Made by a program: the position numbers and the translations under genes. Below, in pieces: positions 6,588 through 12,620 of a stretch of 12,620 nt of DNA. The notes below the pieces were generated by a model. The model was not told where the DNA came from and made no database searches. It saw only the letters and a program-made list of their open reading frames with translations. The number at the start of each line of letters is the position of its first letter. Positions within the stretch are counted from its first letter, which is position 1. Source of the DNA: Deltaproteobacteria bacterium (GTDB taxonomy: Bacteria; Desulfobacterota; Deferrimicrobia; Deferrimicrobiales; Deferrimicrobiaceae); NCBI GenBank assembly GCA_021802685.1, contig JAJZRM010000033.1:1-12620 (forward strand), read 5' to 3'.

Positions 6588-7589
6588 CTATTTTTCTCGA
6601 ATCGTCTCCTCCACCGCCACTCCGAAGTGCCGGCCCGCGCGCTCCTCCATCAGCAGCACCTCGTCCCCGGCCCCGATCCTGGCGACCGACGTGGCGGTCC
6701 CTCCCGGGCCCACGAGCCGGATCGTCTCGGCGTTCTGGAGGACGATCGAATGGTCGTTCCCGGACGGGGCGACGGCCCGGACCAGCAGGAGGGGGCGGCG
6801 CTCCACCTTCACCCGGCCGACGTGCGCGATCTCCCCTTTTCCCGTTTCGTCGACGAGCAGCACTCCGGAGCCCGCGGAGAGGTCCGACAGGTACGCGGTG
6901 CGGCCCCGGGGGACGCGGCAGTAGGAGTGGACCGCGCCGGCGTTGACGCGGAACGGCCGCGGCAGGACGTACGGGTTCGGGATGTTTTCCGCGCAGACCA
7001 GGAACAGGCCCGCGCTCCCGTTCCCGACCAGCATCCCGCGGCTTCCCTCGATCCACGTGCAGGTGTCCACGCACACCCGGTCGCCCATCCCGAGGGGGAC
7101 CACCTCGGCCACCTTCCCCGCCACGAGGGAAACATCTTCCGCGCGGACCTTTGCGGCCTCGGCCAGCGCGCGGATCCCCGAGGGATCGGGGGAATCGAGG
7201 ACCAGCCCGTGCACCCCCCGTTCCAGCACGCCGCGGTACAGGGCGACGTCTTCCGGGGTCTTCGCGACGGCGAGCACCGTGCGCTCCAGCGCGACCAGGT
7301 TTTCCAACGGGATGATCTCCCGCTCTCCGGGAAAAACGATCCAGGCGGTTCCCGGGGGGGAGGAGGCGATGCGCGCCTCGTCCTCCTTCCGTTCCATCCG
7401 GGTCACGCGGAAGTCGATCCCCTCGCGAAGGTCGCCGTCGCCGCAGGCCACCGTCACCCGCCCGAGCGAACGGGCGAGATCCGCGCACCCGTCCGGCACC
7501 CAGAGCGCCTCCACCCCCGACTCGAGGGCGGAAACCGCCGCCTCCTTGTCCCAGGGGATGACCCGGGCCCACAAGCGCGGAAAACTCAA
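6588..7589 (-). CDS. aroB': 3-dehydroquinate synthase, type II (archaeal-type AroB')
   Basis: 333 residues from the TTG at 7589. It belongs to the archaeal-type DHQ synthase family, unrelated to normal AroB. This enzyme oxidatively deaminates and cyclises 2-amino-3,7-dideoxy-D-threo-hept-6-ulosonate (ADH), with NAD+, to 3-dehydroquinate. Family marks are GMGDRVCVDTC (167-177), MLVGNGSAGLFLVCAE (186-201), RPFRVNAGAVHSYCRVP (211-227), RVKVERRPLLLV (259-270) and SIVLQNAETIRLV (281-293). The TTG overlaps the stop of the ADH synthase gene (TTGA), with AGGGG about seven bases upstream. A longer open frame exists upstream but would run deep into that gene, so the overlap start is preferred. Pairing with ADH synthase makes the assignment firm. 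Confidence 0.93.
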   Translation of the reverse strand: MSFPRLWARVIPWDKEAAVSALESGVEALWVPDGCADLARSLGRVTVACGDGDLREGIDFRVTRMERKEDEARIASSPPGTAWIVFPGEREIIPLENLVALERTVLAVAKTPEDVALYRGVLERGVHGLVLDSPDPSGIRALAEAAKVRAEDVSLVAGKVAEVVPLGMGDRVCVDTCTWIEGSRGMLVGNGSAGLFLVCAENIPNPYVLPRPFRVNAGAVHSYCRVPRGRTAYLSDLSAGSGVLLVDETGKGEIAHVGRVKVERRPLLLVRAVAPSGNDHSIVLQNAETIRLVGPGGTATSVARIGAGDEVLLMEERAGRHFGVAVEETIREK

Positions 7590-8389
7590 AGGTTGTTCCC
7601 CTTCAGGAGGCCGGCCGCCTCCTTCACGGTGGCGCTCCCCTGGACGATCGCCGCGATGGCCTTCACCATCAACGCCGGGGTGCGGTGCTGGAAGACGTTC
7701 CGCCCGATCGACGCCCCCGCGCCGCCCGCGACGATCGCGTCGTGGACCATGCGGAGAACCTCCCCGTCGCTCTCCATCTTCTCGCCTCCCGCGATGACCA
7801 CGGGGGAGGCGCACCCTCCCGTGACTTCGCGGAACGTCTCGACGGAACCCGTGTACGGGACCTTGACGATGTCCGCCCCCATCTCCGCCCCGACGCGGGC
7901 GGCGTGCCGGACGAACCGCACGTCGTACTCGTTCTTGACCTTCGGCCCCCTCGTGTACATCATCGCCAGGAGAGGCATCCCCCACCGCTGGCATGCGCTC
8001 GATACGATTCCGAAGTCCCGCAACATCTGCGCCTCGTCCTCGGCCCCCAGGTTCACGTGGATCGACACCCCGTCGGCGCCCATCTGGAGGGCGTCCTCCA
8101 CCGTGGCGACCAGGACCTTCCGGTTGGAGTCCGGGGACAAGGTGGTGCTCGCGGAGAGGTGCAGGATGAGGCCCAGGTCTTTCCCGTATCCCCGATGGCC
8201 GAACATGGCGGCACCGCGGTGCACGATCGCCGCGTTGGCCCCCCCCTCGGCGATCAGGTTCGCCGCGGGCGGGATCTGGATCAATCCCTGGATCGGCCCC
8301 ACGGTCATGCCATGGTCCAGCGGGACGATCACGGTCCGCCGGGTGTTCCGGTCCAGGATACGTTCCATCCGGATCTTTTTCCCGATCAT
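7586..8389 (-). CDS. aroA': 2-amino-3,7-dideoxy-D-threo-hept-6-ulosonate (ADH) synthase, class I aldolase family
   Basis: 267 residues of the DeoC/FbaB/LacD-type aldolase family, MJ0400 branch. It condenses L-aspartate semialdehyde with a 6-deoxy-5-ketohexose phosphate to give ADH, the first step of the alternative shikimate entry. The N-terminal GKKIRMERILDRNT (3-16) is typical. D25 in VPLDHG, Y145 in AMMYTRG and the Schiff-base K176 in DIVKVPYTG have the same spacing as D33, Y153 and K184 of MJ0400 (numbers from memory). The start at 8389 (MIGKKIRM) fits relatives; its GGAGG is rather far (11 bases), and an ATG at 8407 is a possible alternative. Its end overlaps the dehydroquinate synthase start, so the two are translationally coupled. 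It follows the PilT-like gene by 47 bases. Confidence 0.9.
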   Translation of the reverse strand: MIGKKIRMERILDRNTRRTVIVPLDHGMTVGPIQGLIQIPPAANLIAEGGANAAIVHRGAAMFGHRGYGKDLGLILHLSASTTLSPDSNRKVLVATVEDALQMGADGVSIHVNLGAEDEAQMLRDFGIVSSACQRWGMPLLAMMYTRGPKVKNEYDVRFVRHAARVGAEMGADIVKVPYTGSVETFREVTGGCASPVVIAGGEKMESDGEVLRMVHDAIVAGGAGASIGRNVFQHRTPALMVKAIAAIVQGSATVKEAAGLLKGNNL

Positions 8390-8436
8390 GTTCGCGCTTG
8401 CCTCCATCCGCCCTCGGATTTCCCGGGCGCCTCGCC

Positions 8437-10002
8437 CTACTTGAACGCCCCGCGGACCTTCAGCAGTTCGTTCAGGTAGATCAGGTTGTCGGCGAACTTC
8501 ACAGCCTCTTCGTACTTGACCTTCCCGGCCACGACCAGTTCCGCCAGGGTCCAGTCGATGGACACCAGCTCCTCGACGTTGGCCTGCATCATGCCGCGAA
8601 GCTGGTGCGCCTTCCCTTCCCGGATGGCGTTGCGGACGCGCAGGGAGGTCGCCATCTTCTCCCAGGCCAGCACCCGCCCGACGCCCCCGGCCCGTTTCAG
8701 GAGGCGCTGGGAGAAGACGAGCAGCAGGCATTCCGCCATCTGGGCGCGGACCTGGGACTGCTGGCCCGCGGGGAAACTGTCGACGATCCGGTCCACCGCC
8801 GACGTGGAGTTCATGGAGTGGAGCGTCCCCACCACAAGGTGACCCGTTTCCGCCGCGGTGAGGGCGATCGAGATGCTCTCGTAGTCCCGGAGTTCCCCGA
8901 TCACGATGACGTCGGGGTTCTGCCGGAAGACGTGCCGGAGGCCGTCGGCGAAGGTGAGGGTATCCGTGCCCACCTCCCGCTGGTTGACGTTGGAACTCTT
9001 GTGCCGGAAGGTGAACTCGACGGGGTCCTCGATGGTGATGATGTTCGCCTTCCGCTCGCGGTTGATCGTCTCGACGATCCACGCGAGGGTGGTGGATTTC
9101 CCGTGCCCGTTGGGACCCGTCACGAGGATGAGTCCCTGGTTTTTCAGGGCGAACTCCTTCAGGAAGTCGGGGATCCCCAGTTCCGCCGCCGAAGGGACGG
9201 TCTCGGATACGTGCCGGGCGGTGAACGCGATCGAATTGCGCTGCCGGTACAGGTTGCACCGGAACCGCCCCACGCCGGAGAGGGAAAAGGCGAAATCCAG
9301 CTCCAGGCTTCCCTGGAAGATCCGCCGCTGCTCCGGAGTGAGGATCGCGAAGATCATCTGCTCGATGTCCGCGGGCTTCATGGCCGGCAGGTTGAGCCGG
9401 CGGATCTCGTTGTCCACCCGGATCGAGGGGATCGCCCCCGCGGAAAGGTGGAGGTCCTGGCCGTTCCAGGCGAGGAGCAGGGAAAGCATGCCGGCGAGGT
9501 TGCCCTCCACGCGGGACCGCCTGGAGGCGTCGGTCTCCGCCTCGAACTTCAGGGCAGCGGTGCCGTACCCGTGCGCCTGGAAGAAGACCAGCGCCTGTTC
9601 GAACTGGGTGGCCGACAGGATGACGGGTTTGTTCCTGTGGCCGGACTGGAACTCCACTTCGGTCAGGGCGGCCATGTCGGTGGGGTCGACCATCCCCACG
9701 ACCAGGCTCTTCCCCTCGAAACCGATCGGCAGCAGGCGGCGGAGGCGGACCGTTTCGATGTTGACCAGGCGCTGCACGGACGCGGGCACCTCGACCTTTG
9801 CAAGGTTTATGTGCTGGATCCCCATCTGCTCGGAGAGGAACTGGAGGAGGCTTCCCTCGGCGATGAAGCCGAGGCGGATCAGGTTTTCCCCGAGGGTCCC
9901 CCCGAGCTGGTTCTGGCTCCGGAGGGCGTCGTTCAGCTGCTCCTGCCGTATCACTCCCGCGGACACCAGGATCTCGCCGATTTTCATTTTCTTTTCAGCC
10001 AT
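8437..10002 (-). CDS. PilT-like secretion/retraction ATPase with N-terminal MshEN (GspE_N) domain
   Basis: 521 residues. The N-terminal third is a GspE/PilB-type N-domain with two motifs of the MshEN cyclic di-GMP pattern: KIGEILVSAGVI...LRSQ (7-30) and TLGENLIRLGFI...LSEQ (36-59). The C-terminal part is an AAA-type secretion ATPase: Walker A GPNGHGKSTT with K302, Asp box IITIEDPVEF, Walker B region DVIVIGELRD with E370, His box GTLHSMNSTSAVDRIVD, and IREGKAHQ resembling the PilT AIRNLIRE end. The ATPase half looks like PilT, the hexamer that retracts type IV pili, not the PilB extension ATPase. PilT normally lacks this N-domain. Walker A has Asn and His where GPTGSGKST is usual. The ATG at 10002 has GGAGG six bases upstream. 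No other pilus genes are in view. Confidence 0.88.
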   Translation of the reverse strand: MAEKKMKIGEILVSAGVIRQEQLNDALRSQNQLGGTLGENLIRLGFIAEGSLLQFLSEQMGIQHINLAKVEVPASVQRLVNIETVRLRRLLPIGFEGKSLVVGMVDPTDMAALTEVEFQSGHRNKPVILSATQFEQALVFFQAHGYGTAALKFEAETDASRRSRVEGNLAGMLSLLLAWNGQDLHLSAGAIPSIRVDNEIRRLNLPAMKPADIEQMIFAILTPEQRRIFQGSLELDFAFSLSGVGRFRCNLYRQRNSIAFTARHVSETVPSAAELGIPDFLKEFALKNQGLILVTGPNGHGKSTTLAWIVETINRERKANIITIEDPVEFTFRHKSSNVNQREVGTDTLTFADGLRHVFRQNPDVIVIGELRDYESISIALTAAETGHLVVGTLHSMNSTSAVDRIVDSFPAGQQSQVRAQMAECLLLVFSQRLLKRAGGVGRVLAWEKMATSLRVRNAIREGKAHQLRGMMQANVEELVSIDWTLAELVVAGKVKYEEAVKFADNLIYLNELLKVRGAFK

Positions 10003-10050
10003 CTTCGGCCTCCTCCGGCGGACGTGGGCGGCGCCGCCGCAACAGCTCAA

Positions 10051-10078
10051 TTTATCGCACGGGGCGAATGCCGGGCAA
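10051..10078 (-). promoter_or_regulatory. Weak candidate promoter before the PilT-like gene
   Basis: In the 84-base gap after the DUF2400 gene, the minus strand has TTGCCC (10078-10073), 16 bases and GATAAA (10056-10051), each 4/6 to consensus. The same gap holds the palindrome GGCGGCGCCGCC (10027-10038). This is the longest gap within the minus-strand block, so a separate start for the PilT-like gene is possible. Confidence 0.25.
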
Positions 10079-10086
10079 TACCAATT

Positions 10087-10935
10087 TCACCCGCCGCTTT
10101 TCCCCTTGCGGGAGCACAGGGGCGCCAGCGGGCACGAGGGGCAGATCCCCTTGCGGTTCCGGGTGCAGATCCGGAGGATGCCGATGCGGGTCAGCGGGTA
10201 GTCGAATTTCACGGGATCTTCCGGGCAGACCGCCCGCAGGGAAGCGGTGATCTCCTCGGCCATCCGCCAGTCCCGCGTCTTCCTCCGGGTGAGCCCGAGG
10301 CACTCCCCCATCCGCACCATGTGGGTATCGAGAGGAACGATGAGGTCCCGGGGCGATACGGCCTTCCACAGCCCGAGATCCACGCCGTCCGCTTCCCGGA
10401 CCATCCACCGCAGGAACAGGTTGTGCCGCTTGCACGCCGAACCCCGTTCCGGCCGCGGGAAGAGGAAATCGCGCTGCCGGGGAAAGGCGTCTCCCCAGCG
10501 CGCCCGGAACCCCGACAGGAAGCGGGCGAGGTCCCGCCGCAGGTCGGGGGGTTCCCCTCCCCTCCCGTCGAGATAAAGCCGCTCCAACGTCCCGTGGTCG
10601 AGGCACGCTTCGCGCACGGCCCGGAGGAACCGGTAGACGCCGTCGGGGGAAATGAACCGGTGGGACAATCCGTCGCACGCGTCCCGGGGAAGCGGCCCGG
10701 GGCCGGTCAGCGCGGCGAGGGGCGACGGTTGGAGAAGGCCGAACAGCCGCTCCAGGAATCTCCGGATTTGGAGGACGCCGCCGAAAGCGAAGGAGGCGGC
10801 GATGAACGCCGCGGTCTCCGCGTCCCCGGGATCCGGATACCGGTGCGGGAAAAGGACCGGGTCGGGCGAAAGCGCGGCGTCCCTGCCCGCGGCGAGCAGC
10901 CGCTCCATGCCGGAGGCCAGCGCGCCGTTGCGCAA
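10087..10935 (-). CDS. DUF2400 / TIGR02757 family protein
   Basis: About 282 residues; function unknown in the family. Recognisable parts are PDPVLFPHRYPDPGD (24-38), IAASFAFGGV (45-54), CKRHNLFLRWMVR (168-180) and VPLDTHMVRMGECLGLT (200-216), then a C-terminal cysteine loop C257-x7-C265-x2-C268-x5-C274. The loop and the DTH motif recall endonuclease III (VDTH around its catalytic Asp, and a C-x6-C-x2-C-x5-C iron-sulfur loop), which suggests a distant HhH-GPD relationship; this is inference. The start is uncertain: TTG at 10935 with GGGGGA seven bases upstream gives a leader of normal length, while ATG at 10908 has no clear ribosome site. It follows hisG by about 32 bases and is probably in its operon. 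Confidence 0.8.
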   Translation of the reverse strand: MRNGALASGMERLLAAGRDAALSPDPVLFPHRYPDPGDAETAAFIAASFAFGGVLQIRRFLERLFGLLQPSPLAALTGPGPLPRDACDGLSHRFISPDGVYRFLRAVREACLDHGTLERLYLDGRGGEPPDLRRDLARFLSGFRARWGDAFPRQRDFLFPRPERGSACKRHNLFLRWMVREADGVDLGLWKAVSPRDLIVPLDTHMVRMGECLGLTRRKTRDWRMAEEITASLRAVCPEDPVKFDYPLTRIGILRICTRNRKGICPSCPLAPLCSRKGKSGG

Positions 10936-10967
10936 CGCCGCGTCCCCCGAGGGCCGGCGAAGAGGGC

Positions 10968-11855
10968 TTACGGGATGACCTTGTTCAAAGGGTACTCGAC
11001 GATGCCCGCCGCGCCTTCGGACTTGAGGACCGGGATCAGTTCCCGGACGATCTTCTCGTCGACGATCACCTCGAGGGAAAACCACCCCGCTTCGCTCAAG
11101 GTAGAGATCGTCGGGTTCTGAAGCGCCGGCAGCACCTTGAGGATCCGGTCGAGGTCGGCCCGGTTGACGTTCATCTTGAGCCCCACCTTCTCCTCCGCGC
11201 GGAGCGCGCCTTGAAGAAGCATGGCGATTTTTTCGATCTTCCCTCGTTTCCACGGCTCTTTCCACGCCTCCCGGTTCGCGATGAGCACGGTGGTCGACTC
11301 CAGGATGGTCTCCACGATGCGCAGGTTGTTCGCGCGGAGGCTGCTTCCCGTCTCGGTCAGTTCGACGATCGCGTCGGCGAGGCGGGGCGCCTTCACCTCG
11401 GTGGCCCCCCAGGAAAATTCGACCTGCGCCTCGACCCCCTTCTCCTTGAGGTACCGTTTCGTGAACTGGACGAGTTCGGTCGCCACGCGTTTTCCCTGCA
11501 GGTCCCTGACGGATTTTATGGGGGAATCATTGGGGACGGCGACGACCCACCGGACGGGGCGCAACCCCCCCCGCGCGTACAGCAGGGGACACACTTCCTT
11601 GACCTTCGCGTTCTGTTCGAGCACCCAGTCCCGGCCCGTCAGCCCCACGTCCAGGATGCCGTCCTGGACGTAGCGGGCCATTTCCTGCGCACGGATCAGG
11701 AGCCCGGACAGCTCCGGATCGTCGATCGTGGGGATGTAGCTCCGCGAACCCACGTTGATGGTGAAGCCCGCCTTCCGGAACAGGTGCATGGTGGATTCCT
11801 GGAGGCTCCCCTTGGGCAGGCCGATGTTCAGCACGTTGCGATCCTTCTCCTTCAT
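10968..11855 (-). CDS. hisG: ATP phosphoribosyltransferase, long form
   Basis: 295 residues. It catalyses the first committed step of histidine synthesis, ATP plus PRPP to phosphoribosyl-ATP. Visible marks are IGLPKGSL (11-18), DVGLTGRDWV (69-78) and the PRPP loop with ELTETGSSLRANNLRIVE (165-182). The C-terminal 75 or so residues (about 218-293, LKMNVNRADLDRILKVLPAL onward) are the HisG_C regulatory domain. This marks the long form, which is feedback-inhibited by histidine and does not need HisZ. The start at 11855 is favoured by GAGGAG four bases upstream and by length; a longer frame to 11978 would run through the promoter. It is the first gene of the minus-strand block. No other his genes are in view. 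Confidence 0.95.
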   Translation of the reverse strand: MKEKDRNVLNIGLPKGSLQESTMHLFRKAGFTINVGSRSYIPTIDDPELSGLLIRAQEMARYVQDGILDVGLTGRDWVLEQNAKVKEVCPLLYARGGLRPVRWVVAVPNDSPIKSVRDLQGKRVATELVQFTKRYLKEKGVEAQVEFSWGATEVKAPRLADAIVELTETGSSLRANNLRIVETILESTTVLIANREAWKEPWKRGKIEKIAMLLQGALRAEEKVGLKMNVNRADLDRILKVLPALQNPTISTLSEAGWFSLEVIVDEKIVRELIPVLKSEGAAGIVEYPLNKVIP

Positions 11856-11891
11856 GTCGCTCCTCTCCGGTCGGAAACGGTAAAGTGTGGA

Positions 11892-11920
11892 ATTATATAC
11901 ACCGGGGAAGATCCTGACAA
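11892..11920 (-). promoter_or_regulatory. Strong sigma-70-type promoter for hisG
   Basis: On the minus strand, TTGTCA (11920-11915) and TATAAT (11897-11892) are separated by 17 bases, matching consensus at 5/6 and 6/6. Transcription would start near 11885, giving a leader of about 30 bases. That is too short for a his leader-peptide attenuator, so control by attenuation is unlikely at this promoter. Confidence 0.75.
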
Positions 11921-11924
11921 GGCC

Positions 11925-11944
11925 GGGGAAGGAGGGGAAGGAGG
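11925..11944 (+). promoter_or_regulatory. Duplicated Shine-Dalgarno-like unit
   Basis: GGGGAAGGA occurs twice in tandem (11925-11933 and 11934-11942) and is followed by GG. The second copy supplies AAGGAGG (11938-11944), five bases before the ATG at 11950, and fixes that start. Confidence 0.6.
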
Positions 11945-11949
11945 AGCGC

Positions 11950-12620
11950 ATGCCGTTCGACGAGGCGCTGATCGTCATGGGGAAGGTGCCGCGGCCGGGC
12001 CGGGTGAAGACCCGCCTGTGCCCGCCCCTTTCTCCCGGGGACGCCGCGACCCTTTACGCCTGCATGCTGGCGGACACGGCATCCGAGATGGCGGCCCTGC
12101 GCCGGGTGCGGCGGTACCTTTTCCTCGACCCCCCGGAAGAGTCCGGTTCCCTTCGCGTTCCCCCCGCCGAAGCCTTCGAGCGCCTTCCTCAACGCGGGAA
12201 AAACCTGGGGGAACGGATGGCGAACGCGGCGAAGATCGCGTTCCGGGACGGGGCAAGGGCGGTGGCGATCGTCGGGGCGGACTGCCCTTCCCTTTCCGCC
12301 GGGAAGGTGCGGCGGACGTTCCGGGAGCTCCGGGACGGGGCGGGGGTCGTGTTCGGCCCGTCCGCGGACGGCGGATTCTACCTCGCGGGAATGACCTCTC
12401 CGGACTCCCGCATTTTCCGGGGGATCCCGTGGAGCACGCCGACGGTATTGGCGGATGTCGCCCGTCGTTGCAGGGCGTGCGGGACGCCCTTCGCGTTTCT
12501 TCCGCCGGAACGGGACGTCGATGTCTTTGATGACCTGGTCGCGTTCAGGGAGTGGGCGAGGGCGCACCGCTCCCCCGCCTGCCCGCGCACCCGGGATTGG
12601 GTCACCGCCTATTTTGCGGT
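11950..12620 (+). CDS. TIGR04282 (DUF2064, CofC-like) glycosyltransferase-fold protein, C-terminal end outside the window
   Basis: 223 residues are visible and the frame is open at the right edge; the family is about 200-240 residues, so it is nearly complete. It is a nucleotidyl/glycosyl-transferase A-fold protein. The N-terminal loop ALIVMGKVPRPGRVKTRL (6-23) matches the family's nucleotide-binding start (usually AKxPxPGxVKTRL). GADCPSL (109-115) carries the DxP-type metal or sugar site. GPSADGGFYLAG (136-147) and RDVDVFDDL (188-196) are also typical. The family often accompanies radical-SAM and arsenosugar genes, but no such neighbour is seen here, so its substrate is unknown. It is divergent from hisG, with 94 bases between the start codons. 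No convincing plus-strand promoter is seen in that gap. Confidence 0.85.
   Translation, partial: MPFDEALIVMGKVPRPGRVKTRLCPPLSPGDAATLYACMLADTASEMAALRRVRRYLFLDPPEESGSLRVPPAEAFERLPQRGKNLGERMANAAKIAFRDGARAVAIVGADCPSLSAGKVRRTFRELRDGAGVVFGPSADGGFYLAGMTSPDSRIFRGIPWSTPTVLADVARRCRACGTPFAFLPPERDVDVFDDLVAFREWARAHRSPACPRTRDWVTAYFA

Noticed and set aside
6627..8444. A 605-codon plus-strand frame
   Set aside because: It is antisense to the confident ADH synthase and dehydroquinate synthase genes and has no family motif.
8390..9259. N-terminal extension of the ADH synthase frame to 9259
   Set aside because: It overlaps the ATPase core of the PilT-like gene. Family members start near MIGKKIRM and the added residues are Arg/Gly/Pro-rich shadow.
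10027..10038. Palindrome GGCGGCGCCGCC as a terminator or operator
   Set aside because: Self-complementary GC-only words are expected by chance in such DNA, and no T-run follows; I mention it only as part of the gap before the PilT-like gene.
8398..11121. A 907-codon open frame on the plus strand
   Set aside because: It lies antisense to the PilT-like, DUF2400 and hisG genes, all of which have clear family motifs. Its product is low-complexity (Gly, Arg, Asp, Pro, His), as expected of a GC-rich antisense shadow.
10936..11265. N-terminal extension of the DUF2400 frame into hisG
   Set aside because: The added residues overlap the hisG regulatory domain and resemble no DUF2400 sequence.
11881..11900. 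Plus-strand promoter for the transferase gene in the same AT-rich patch as the hisG -10
   Set aside because: TATATA-like words exist but no acceptable -35 lies 16-18 bases upstream.

Overview
The window is GC-rich bacterial chromosome, densely coding on both strands, with no rRNA, tRNA, CRISPR array, insertion sequence or phage gene that I can see. The gene set points to an anaerobic Deltaproteobacterium-like organism (Desulfuromonadota or a relative): a giant acyl-CoA dehydratase activase-like iron-sulfur protein, an archaeal-type entry into the shikimate pathway, long-form HisG, an MJ0042-type zinc-ribbon membrane protein and type IV pilus machinery. The lineage is inferred from gene content only. 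No gap between genes exceeds 300 bases.

Layout. (1) 1-2766, minus: the first 922 residues of a giant two-headed activase-like ATPase that runs off the left edge. (2) 2767-3023: a divergent control region with two sets of operator-like repeats, a candidate minus-strand promoter and a perfect -10 box on the plus strand. (3) 3024-6306, plus: tatB-like, tatC, hypoxanthine phosphoribosyltransferase (hpt, with a good promoter of its own) and a zinc-ribbon/DUF3426 membrane protein. (4) 6323-11855, minus, read right to left: hisG, a DUF2400 protein, a PilT-like ATPase with an N-terminal MshEN domain, the ADH synthase / type II dehydroquinate synthase pair, and a small tatA. Except for the overlapping synthase pair, the genes in this block are separated by gaps of about 32 to 85 bases. 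(5) 11856-11949: a divergent region with a near-consensus hisG promoter. (6) 11950 to the right edge, plus: a TIGR04282-type (CofC-like) transferase, nearly complete.

How the genes fit together. TatB-like and TatC face a separate TatA across a convergent junction, so one window may encode a whole Tat translocase in split form. ADH synthase and type II dehydroquinate synthase together would make 3-dehydroquinate from aspartate semialdehyde and a deoxyketohexose phosphate, bypassing the usual DAHP synthase/AroB route. HisG starts histidine synthesis and Hpt salvages purines, and both use PRPP. The PilT-like ATPase and the DUF2400 protein lie between the biosynthetic genes.

The most unusual items are: the activase with two complete cysteine pairs in one chain; a retraction-type pilus ATPase carrying a motif pair known to bind cyclic di-GMP in MshE; a DUF2400 protein whose C-terminus resembles the iron-sulfur loop of endonuclease III; and the bacterial copy of the archaeal-type shikimate entry. 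I found no clearly novel multigene system. TTG start codons look likely for four genes.
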